64,000 nucleotides of DNA from Globisporangium splendens (Eukaryota > Oomycota > Peronosporomycetes > Pythiales > Pythiaceae). The notes under the pieces are model-generated. The model searched no databases, was not told the origin of the DNA, and saw only the letters and a program-made list of their open reading frames with translations. The position numbers and the translations under genes were made by a program. Shown piece by piece: positions 54,801 to 64,000 of this stretch (its first letter is position 1; each line of letters starts with the position of its first letter). Location of the stretch: assembly GCA_006386115.1 (NCBI GenBank), contig VFIW01000006.1, positions 1,136,706 to 1,200,705 of the forward strand, read 5' to 3'.

Positions 54801-55538
54801 GCGTCGCTCGAGCGGAAAACCGTCACGAGTCGAGACGAGGCACGGCGAGAAGCCTCGACGCCTTCCTCATCGTCGTCACCGTCAAACCGGGCAAACCCAA
54901 CCCTGGCGCTTGAATCAAATAACGACGGAGGTACTGCGGTTGAGAAAGCCGATCGCCCGACTCGCGTCACGCCACCAGTGTCCGAGATCATCGTCAGTGG
55001 GTCCTCGAAACAGCTCTTGTCGCTGTACATGATGAATCGCGGCATCCTGTACGAACAGCAGGGTGATTTCGAGCAAGCGCGGCAAAATTACCACGACGCG
55101 ATCCACTTCGATGCGCTCTCGGTGCATGCGCAGATCTGTATGGGCACACTGCATTTACTCGAAGCCAAGTACGACGACAGCATTACGCATCTAATGAAAG
55201 CGTTGGAGATGGACGCCAACTCGGGAATCGCACACATCAACATGGGTGTCGCGTACCTGTGCGTGGACAAAGTCGCAGACGCACTCACGCATTTTGATGC
55301 CGCGATCAAGTTGGTACCAAATTGCGGCTATGCGTTCGCAAACAAAGCCGTCGCACTCGCACGCACTGGGGATTTAGCCCAGGCTGAGTACAATTTCAAG
55401 CGCGCGATCGAGGTTTTGCCGTCGCGGAAGGAGTTCTACTTGGCACGTGGCAAGATCATCGCGCAGCAGAAGCGACTGCAGGACGCGATGGTCGACTTCT
55501 CCACGGCGCTCTTCCTCGGGTACGAAGGGGAATTGTAA
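51810..55538 (+). CDS. Large TPR-repeat protein
   Basis: Three exons in my model (51810-52055, 52106-53773, 53841-55538) give about 1203 residues. After an acidic, Asp/Glu-rich N-terminus (~80 residues), almost the whole length is tetratricopeptide repeats: RAILLTSACIVIDCEFLQVV, WRAYCDRATIRIRA, AHFYRGAFAALLSK, GAYTVRGALHLRDLKFNNAL, SEYDKALSLAPKEGRVYYER, AYVNLGVLKCQFAAFAAAID, MNRGILYEQQGDFEQARQNY, AHINMGVAYLCVDKVADALT and more. A Lys-rich patch (QKKKKSKK) interrupts the middle. It is probably a scaffold; similar giant TPR proteins are known in ciliary and vesicle contexts, but nothing here decides. The 67-nt intron at 53774-53840 is needed to change frame. A small frameshift is the alternative, because the excised piece itself resembles part of a TPR. 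The N-terminal 50-nt intron is also a guess. Confidence 0.75.
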
Positions 55539-55623
55539 GACGCAAGAAAGAAGTCAAAGCACGCACAGACTGATCAATGTTGAGATTGTATAACGGAGAC
55601 CGTGATGAGACTGGCCCTGACGT

Positions 55624-57513
55624 CTACCCGTATCGCACTTTTTCGTTGACAAACCAGTCGAATTTCTCGTCACCAAAGCCCACGACGACGCTTTTGCCCT
55701 GGGAATACGCCCGAAGCGCGTCGAGTCCATTTTCTCGTCTGCCAAGAGCCAAACGCACAAAGAAGACACGTCAGCCATTCGTTTTTACAAACACAAGGTC
55801 CCCAAAGCAACGCCTCACCCAATGCCGCTGTTCTTCATGCCGCCCCATGGACTCGATGGATCATTGCGGTGGTGGTCGTTGAGCCAGATGATGCCTGCGT
55901 CCAAGTTGTGCGCCACGCGGTGCGCGCGTTTGATGTTCGTGGTCCAGATCGCTGCGCCGAGCCCGTACTGCGAGTCGTTGGCCAGGTGGATAGCTTCCGC
56001 TTCGTCCTTGAACGAATACGCGGCCACGACGGGTCCAAACACTTCCTCCTTCACGATCTCCATGTCGGGCGTCACGTTCGAGAGCACCGTTGGCTCGTAA
56101 AAGTATCCCTATGGGTGTCACAACAGCACAAGTACAAATGTCATGAGATTGAGCAGCTCTGCTATGAGGCACTCCCTCTTCTAAATCCAAACCTCAAGCC
56201 CCTCGGCGCGCTTGCCGCCGCATTGGATCGTCGCGCCTTGCGCCTTGGCTCGCGTCACCATCGCGTGGATGCGGTCCAAGTGGTGCTTGTTGATCACGGT
56301 GCCCATCTGAGTCGTATCGCTCATGGGGTCTCCCAGACGAATCGATTGGACTTTGGCGACCAAGCGATCGACAAACGCGTCAAAGATCGTGTCCTGGATG
56401 ATCAACCGCGCACCAGTCACGCACGTTTGGCCACTCGCAATGAAGCACGCGAACGCCGCGCCGTTCACGACTTCGTCCAGATCCACGTCCTCAAAGATCA
56501 CGAGCGGTGCCTTGCCGCCGAGTTCCATCGTCGAACTGGCTAGGTTGTGTCCTGCTGCGGCCGCCACGGCTCGCCCCGTTGTAGTGCCACCAGTAAAATC
56601 GATCTTCTTGATGCTCGGGTTCGCGCACAGTGCTGCGCCGGCGACGCTGCCGTACCCAGGCACACAGTTGAGCACGCCCGCAGGCAGACCAGCATTGTGA
56701 GCCAGCTCAGCGAGCTCCACGACCGTGATCGGCGCGAGCTCCGACGGTTTCACGACCACCGAGTTGCCGGCAGCGAGTGCTGGTGCGATCTTCTTGACGG
56801 CAATGAGCAACGGATGGTTCCACGGCGTAATCTGATGCAGTCACAGGATCAGTTATTTTGCACAATAGGTGGGTTATAGGTAGAAGGTGCGGTTTCTTAC
56901 CTGCCCCACGACGCCTAATGGCACGCGCTTGACGTAGTTCACGTATGAACCGCTGAATGGCGGGACCGTGCCCTCCGACGTCCGAATCAGCGCCGCAAAA
57001 TACTCAAACCACTCTGCCATATCACCAATAATGCATTCAATATGAGCCACACGCCAAGACACTTTCTCAAACTCGAAAGCTTCATGCGTTACCTGGGAGG
57101 CGAGTGAGCTGCGCGCGCATTTCTCGGATCGGTCGACCCGTCTGCAAGCTCTCCTTCTCCGCAAACTCGGGGATGCGCGCGCGCAATGCCGCCGCGATAT
57201 CGTGCAGGACACGCGAGCGATCTGTGGTCGATGCGCGCGACCACACGCCCTTGTCGAACGCTGCCTGACCGCTTTCGACTGCGCGGTCGACGTCCTCTGG
57301 CGTCGCCTCGGCGATCCACGCCAAGTGCTTCGTCGTCGCCGGATTCTCGACCATCAGGCGCGAACCTTCCACGCACGAAGGCACCTGCTTGCCGTCGATG
57401 AAGAGTCCATATTCTTCGCGATGGAACGGCGAAGACGCGAAGGTCCGTGCATTGCTGCTGCTCGCATGACGGCGCATGAGCGCAGATGCGTGTGCACTGG
57501 GGCGTCTCGACAT
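55624..57513 (-). CDS. Aldehyde dehydrogenase (ALDH superfamily)
   Basis: Five exons (57513-57093, 57013-56901, 56831-56193, 56108-55819, 55738-55624) give 525 residues. The N-terminus is Arg/Ser/Ala-rich (MSRRPSAHASALMRRHASSS), a likely mitochondrial presequence. NAD(P)-dependent oxidation of aldehydes is shown by ITPWNHPLL, KPSELAPITVVELAELAHNA, the Gly-rich turn FTGGTTTGRAV, the general-base Glu in MELGGKAPLVIFEDVDLDEV, the catalytic Cys in ASGQTCVTGARL and EEVFGPV near the end. The C-terminus reads GMKNSGIGRENGLDALRAYS. The closest groups are betaine/aminobutyraldehyde-type (ALDH9-like) dehydrogenases; substrate cannot be fixed from sequence. The last two exon joins restore a complete C-terminus. 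Confidence 0.93.
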
Positions 57514-59148
57514 TGCTGCTGCTTCTGCGAGGATGATTGCGAAATGCACACTTAAGAGGGGAAGACAAAGAGGAGTGGGTGCAGATGGATGAGGAGGTGA
57601 GATCAACGCGCGCCTTACTGTTCCCTCGGCGGGATCAGACTGCGCATGGCCCCATCTTCCCATGTGATGATCTGGCCGTTGTCATTGATCGCATCTTCGT
57701 CTGATTCGAAAGTGCGGATCTGAGTCTGGGTACAGGCAACATAACTGGATCTGAATCGGCGCTTTGGGTTCAAGAGAAAATACACTCTTTTTTGATTGAC
57801 AAGCAACTTCGCAGTGCCTGTGCCGCAACTTTTCGTTTGAGTGAGCCTTTGGCCTTGCGCATTGACTTGGTCATATGCGCTTCCCTGCTTGCGCATAACA
57901 GCGTGGTGTTGCGACGGTCCAGTTGGAAAGAGGTCGTAACGTGCCAGCGAAGGTCGTGATCCGCTGAGGTGCTATTGAGCCGACTTTGGTTCGGTAAGAT
58001 TAGGCACGACATGCCTTGGTGCATCAAAGTTGATCTGAATGGCGACTAAGGACGATGCACGATGCGGTTGGGATAATACGCCGACTATCGCCCACGTAAC
58101 AGTCGTTAGGTCAGCGTGCCAACCTCATCCAGAAGTGAACAACCTGCTTGTTGCAGTGCAGACCGTCGCTCCAAGCTGGAAAGTGTCGTTAGGGACTATG
58201 ATTTGCGGACTCTCGGCGATAAACCACTTCCAATGGAGAGCCCGTTCATCACAGCAGCGGCATTGATGTGACACAACTGCGTTGTGTCGCTTCACCCAGG
58301 ACAAGCATCCATTCCATCACTCACTTCAACTCGACACAAGTACCCCCGTGGGCCACTATTACGAGTCTGACGGTTCAGCACTGTTTCAGAACCTTACCCT
58401 AACCGGTTATTGTTATCCTTTTCGAACCGTCGATCATCTCTGAAGTAAGCAAACGCTGATCATTGGTTGGCTGGCTCGATCCCTCCAAATGACATACTGG
58501 GCAAGGCAGGCACTGGACATCGGAGGGTGGGGGTAGTGAGAGCCTGAAGTAAAACGAATTTCAACCAGCCAATTCGCTGTGGCAGCGCTGAAGTAACACT
58601 CGGCGCAACGAAAGTGCTGTGTGGTGGCAAACTACGCTCCATCGGATCAATTGGCATAAATTCTCCAAAGAAGACCCAAGCAAAATGGTGATTAAGTACG
58701 TACAAATGGAGCCCATGGACATGCGTTGAACTCATGCATCTATAGCCAACACTAAGGGGAGGGAGCGGTGGCTGAGGAGCGACATGTGGAATGCGTTTGC
58801 GGGTGGAGCCTGCCGTTCGTGGGTGTCAAATCTTGGCGACAGCGACCAGCAACAGCAGATCCACAGCACGACATAAAATGCGGCGGGTTATTACGAGAGA
58901 GGATCGCTGCAGCTTGTCAATTCACTCAGCATATTAACGGCAGACCGACGATAAGAACGAACGAGTGGAGCTAGAAAGCATTCAGCAGTTGAGCACGGCG
59001 AGCTCTACCAGGGAACAGAGTCTCATCAGTAGCCACCCATACAGGAATCATTGACAGCTACTGGAAAACCGAATCCGATATTCTAGTACAAGTTGGCGTC
59101 TGGCTCCGATTGTTGCATCGACCCCTCCCTCCCGTCAAGTGTTGGCCA
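57514..59148. other. Gene-poor stretch with protein-like fragments
   Basis: About 1.6 kb with no confident gene. Two minus-strand frames have some protein character: 57615-57896 (ends SLIPPREQ, with TFESDEDAINDNGQIITWED) and 58460-58735 (HHFAWVFFGEFMPIDPMERS). Neither has recognisable homology or a clear partner exon. A perfect 8-bp dyad (GACACAAC-TGC-GTTGTGTC) lies at 58270-58288. This may be decayed mobile-element DNA. Confidence 0.4.
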
Positions 59149-59768
59149 ATGCGTCGTGAAAGCAGGTGGCGTCTGAAATAGGAACTGACGGATTTGTTTC
59201 TCGTTGCGTTATTATTATGATTACAGGACCGAAACCTGCTCGTTCTCTGAAGGCCGTATCTACCCAGGTCACGGTTCGCGTTACATCCGTCGCGATGGTT
59301 CTTCGTACGTGTTCATCAACTCGAAGAGCAAGTCTTTGTTCTTGCAGCGCAAGAAGCCAACCAAGATCGTCTGGACCCTTGGCTGGAGACGTATGAACAA
59401 GAAGCTCAAGGTTGAGGAAGTCTCCCGCAGACGTGTTCGCAAGACCACCAAGATCCAACGCGCCATCGTTGGTGTCTCTGCGGATGACGTAAGTTTTGCT
59501 GTCGAAGCACCTCAACCACATTGTAACTGACGCATATTCAGGAGCCATGATATTGACGATTTTGTCGTTCTCTTATGTACCACAGATTCGCAAGAAGCGC
59601 AACCAGAAGCCTGAAGTGCGTGCCGCCGCCCGTGCCGCTCTCGCTGAGGCGAAGGAGCGCAGCAAGGCCAAGAAGACCGTCAACAAGGCCGAAGTGGCCA
59701 AGAAGGGCGGCAAGGCTGCCGCTGGCCCACGCGTCCAGAAGAAGACCGGCAACCGTGGTGCCATTTAA
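59149..59768 (+). CDS. RPL24: 60S ribosomal protein L24 (eL24)
   Basis: Three exons (59149-59165, 59227-59488, 59586-59768) give 153 residues. The N-terminal eL24 domain is complete: TETCSFSEGRIYPGHGSRYI, RRDGSSYVFINSKSKSLFLQ, RKKPTKIVWTLGWRRMNKKL. It continues RRRVRKTTKIQRAIVGVSAD and the conserved IRKKRNQKPEVRAAARAALA, then a Lys/Ala-rich tail. It binds near the intersubunit bridge on the large subunit. Codon use is strongly biased (CGT, GGT, AAG, GTC), as expected for a highly expressed gene and unlike its neighbours. The first exon (MRRESR) is only 17 nt and is the least certain; most eL24 proteins start directly at M(R/K)TETCSF, so a different tiny first exon is possible. Confidence 0.92.
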
Positions 59769-61519
<1,751 letters not shown>

Positions 61520-61974
61520 AGAGCAGTCCGAAAATCACATCCTACTTTAGTAAATGCATCCGTTCCTCATTCTCCATTCTCTTAGTTCCATTGCTTGCTT
61601 CATTACTGGGGAAAAACAAGGGAGATGACAACTTTGTGAGCCAATTTTGACCCTTTATCTCTTATGAACTTACCAAAAAGGCAACCAAGTTGACTTTGGT
61701 TCCTGATGCTGTCGCTATGTCTACTCATGCTGTGGAGGATTTTTTTATTTTGTTATATCGGCGCGGAGGCGTCAGTGGCGATTGCTGCAGACTAGAAGAT
61801 CGTTCCATCAAATCACCACGGAAGCTGCCACTTGTGTGCATCGTCCTCTATAAATACAGCCATCTTGATGGTGCTCGTGATTCTTTTCTCTTGAGTGCTT
61901 TTTCGTGTTGGTTTAGCGTGCTTGGGTAGGAATTCCATCTCGAGATGGACTCGAAAGGGGGGCTGACAACAGAT
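61520..61974. other. Convergent 3' region
   Basis: About 455 bp between the PRMT1 and ASF1 stops. AT-richer than the coding DNA, with a T run near 61740-61755. No gene seen. Confidence 0.55.
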
Positions 61975-63024
61975 TTACAGATCTTCGTCCAGGTCGATGT
62001 CTTCTTCCTCCATCTCCTGGTCGCCGTCGGCGTCCTCTTCTTCGGCTTCTTCGACCGAGTCGTCATCGTCTTCGTCGTCCTCCAGGTCAATATCTTCTTC
62101 CTGATCGCCCTGGCCATTACCGCCGCCAATGACGATGTCCGTGTAGTTGTGGTCCAATTGCGCGGCGGCTTTGACGAGCTCTTCGTCATCGACAAAGTCC
62201 ATCGCGAGGTCCACGCCATTGGCGACGGCGACACCGGCAGCAGCGTTGCCGTCGTTGTCCATCATCGCATCACCATCGCGTGCGCCTGCTGGCGTCCAGT
62301 CGATCGGGAATCGCGTGACACGTGGCTTGTCCGCGAGGATGTTGCGCTGCAACTTGGTGATATCGACGCGGTTTGGAGGGTTTTCCAGCAGAAACGGGTC
62401 CGCGTAGTCGTTGTTCACGTAATACCCGACGCGCACAAACTCGCGGCCGCGGTACGAGCACGTGACGAGCACGACGGTCACGCCCACTTTGTCTTCATCT
62501 GGGATCATGTCCGGATTAGGAGGATCCGACTAAACGAGGGGGAAAGCAGGCAATGTACACACATAAGAGAGCATTAGCCTCAACACAAGTGTAATGCACC
62601 ACAGCAATTACTATATAGCGCAACGTACCTGGAACACGAATTTGTTCGTACCAACGGGGACAGGACCGACGAGCACTTCTTCAAGAATCTGGTCGCGGCT
62701 CTCGTCTTCGGCGCTGCCAACGTACGTGATCTTCCATTCCAAGTCTGCTTCAGTTGCCACAAACATGCGCACACACATAGCATCAGGCCACCCCTCTTCC
62801 ATTAGTATCTATCTATTCGCATTCTGCATTCGTGTTGCATGAAGAGCGCGCACAGGGAGACGACGTGTTCCCAGCACACACAATGGCAGAATGCTCCGCA
62901 TGCAGACCAACGCACCATCTTCCAGTGCGTGCGCGCACTCGAACGTGACCTCAAACTGGAAGGGGTTCGTGAACGCCGTGGGGTTGTCCAGCACCGTAAT
63001 GTTCGTCAGCGTCACGTACGCCAT
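61975..63024 (-). CDS. ASF1: Histone H3-H4 chaperone ASF1
   Basis: Three exons (63024-62916, 62747-62629, 62529-61975) give 260 residues. The N-terminal ~155 residues are the conserved ASF1 core: [33 protein letters not shown], then [56 protein letters not shown] and [12 protein letters not shown], ending [13 protein letters not shown]1 binds the H3-H4 dimer and hands it to CAF-1 or HIRA during replication and transcription. The last ~100 residues are a long acidic tail ([20 protein letters not shown]), longer than in animal ASF1 and closer to the fungal arrangement. Confidence 0.95.
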
Positions 63025-63536
63025 CCTGTCGCTTTCTCTTCTGCTTTGCTTTGTAGCTCTTCTGCTTGCTCTCTCCCTATTCACGTGTGTGCGCACTTGG
63101 GTGTTGGCGGGAAATGAGTGACTCGCGGGTTGGCTTCTTTTTTGGACTCGCTATTTGACAGCAACCGACAAAAACCACTTGAAGTTTGTATACTGCACTG
63201 GCAAAACTCGACTAAGTACGAAATTGGAGGAACTTCCCGCGCAAAATGCTGTCGTGTTTCCCGCCACAAACATGCACCAGAGCACATCATGACCTTGTTT
63301 CTTTTGGTTATAATTACCGCAATGAACCCATGAGGAGATGGTGCTTCCTTATGAGATGATCACATCCGTTTGCTCTTTTTAAATTGGCGACCACGATAAC
63401 GACGACCTGATACTTGTACAGCGGACGGTGTGTCTCCTTCTTTCGTTAATATTGCTACACGGCCATTGCTGTTTTTGGGAACGTTCCCCGACAAAATTAC
63501 TGAGTGTCACTCCATTCTTTCAATTCGCCTATGGGT
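63025..63536. other. Intergenic, ASF1 promoter side
   Basis: About 510 bp. C/T-rich next to the ASF1 start on the plus strand, AT-rich toward 63300-63400. No gene seen. Confidence 0.5.
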
Positions 63537-63908
63537 TCACGTGCAGGGCCGTGATCGGAAAAACGACTCGAACCCCAATTGCCGTGCTTGCTTGCGCTTC
63601 TTCAGAAGGCGAGGCTGGAAAGGCTGGAGCTCGCGGTTCGCAGTGGAGGACGAGGACAAAGTCGTCACACTGCTGCTGTTGTAGGTAGTGGTGGTGCATT
63701 TAGTCGGCGAGTCTTTGAAATCGTCGCTGGAATCAATGCAATCCGCCTTCAGCTCTTCTATCCTTGGTACGGTGTCAATGCTGCGACAGCCTAACGCTTT
63801 CATAGTCGATCGAGGGGAAGTAGCATGCTCAAACATTGGCGAACTGCAACCGCCGTCGATAAACGTGCAATCACGCTTCACAGACCGCCGTTCGTGCCAC
63901 TGAGGTTC
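63537..63908 (-). CDS. Partial gene at right edge, last exon of unknown protein
   Basis: The minus-strand frame from an acceptor (GAATTTCAG, ending ~63909) to the stop at 63537 codes for about 123 residues with protein character: EPQWHERRSVKRDCTFIDGG, a Cys/Ser part, then SSDDFKDSPTKC, a Ser/Thr run and a basic tail (LLKKRKQARQ). The 5' exons should lie beyond the window or in its last ~90 bases. Family not recognised; Ser/Thr richness and the basic end suggest a regulatory or nuclear protein. Confidence 0.45.
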   Translation of the reverse strand, partial: EPQWHERRSVKRDCTFIDGGCSSPMFEHATSPRSTMKALGCRSIDTVPRIEELKADCIDSSDDFKDSPTKCTTTTYNSSSVTTLSSSSTANRELQPFQPRLLKKRKQARQLGFESFFRSRPCT

Positions 63909-64000
63909 CTGAAATTCAATTGCGGACAACCCAAAAAGTACAAATTGTCAGGTCTCTGTGAAACCATTCCGATGGCGATCACGGCAAAGGTGTAACTCGC

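Overview
Organism. The window reads as nuclear DNA of an oomycete (stramenopile water mould), probably of the Phytophthora/Pythium type. This is an inference from gene content and style. Genes lie on both strands with short gaps and many short introns (about 50-145 nt, mostly GT-AG). Proteins are Ser/Thr/Gln-rich. Eukaryotic housekeeping genes sit next to axoneme-assembly genes, which fits a lineage with flagellated zoospores. Species cannot be named from the sequence alone. Open reading frames alone break most genes into pieces, so I rebuilt gene models by hand from splice sites and reading-frame phase. Exon edges may be off by a few bases. || Layout. 1-2218 has no confident gene, only one orphan exon-like stretch. 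2219-3523 is a secreted acid-lipase-like hydrolase (+). 4277-6870 is the dynein assembly factor DNAAF4/DYX1C1 (+), with an in-frame TAG. 7014-8543 is a coiled-coil, Pro-rich protein (-). 9142-9318 is an inverted repeat. 9463-10364 is a PRA1-family protein (+), 10458-12202 a multi-pass membrane protein (-), 12595-13887 a VHS-GAT protein of the TOM1 type (+), and 14926-16809 an ankyrin-FYVE-TPR protein (-). 18110-19962 is the DCAF13/Sof1 ribosome-biogenesis protein (-) and 20249-21908 an EEPD1-like HhH nuclease (-). 22757-25687 is a broken type II P-type ATPase (+). 25955-28369 is an 11-exon WD40-like protein (+). 28424-30009 is a nuclear-looking protein with a SUMO-interaction-like motif (-). 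30185-32351 is a coiled-coil protein resembling outer-dynein-arm docking proteins (-). || 32536-35082 is a guanylyltransferase-fold protein with degenerate catalytic motifs and a CCCH zinc finger (+). 35195-35954 is NF-YA (-), 36490-39120 an LRR protein (+), 39221-39743 the SCAR/WAVE subunit BRK1 (-), 39906-41759 a PLP aminotransferase (+), 42246-43400 a mitochondrial tricarboxylate carrier (+), 43900-45072 a Cys-rich, Myb/SANT-like, coiled-coil protein (+), 45658-46503 an unknown protein (+), and 46850-47889 exosome subunit RRP46 (-). 48183-49918 is a membrane-domain/SNAP-like fusion (+), 50351-51800 an unknown protein (+), 51810-55538 a giant TPR protein (+), 55624-57513 an aldehyde dehydrogenase (-), 59149-59768 ribosomal protein L24 (+), 60398-61519 PRMT1 (+), 61975-63024 histone chaperone ASF1 (-), and from 63537 a partial gene at the right edge (-). 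|| How the genes relate. There is no operon-like logic. Loose themes recur: axoneme biology (DNAAF4, the docking-complex-like protein), endosome and Rab traffic (PRA1, VHS-GAT, FYVE, SNAP-like), RNA and ribosome biogenesis (DCAF13, RRP46, L24, the guanylyltransferase-like protein), chromatin and transcription (NF-YA, PRMT1, ASF1, Myb/SANT) and actin control (BRK1). The most unusual items are the apparently dead guanylyltransferase fused to a CCCH finger, the SNAP-like fusion, the ankyrin-FYVE-TPR protein, the ATPase lacking its nucleotide-binding domain, and an inverted repeat upstream of the PRA1 gene.
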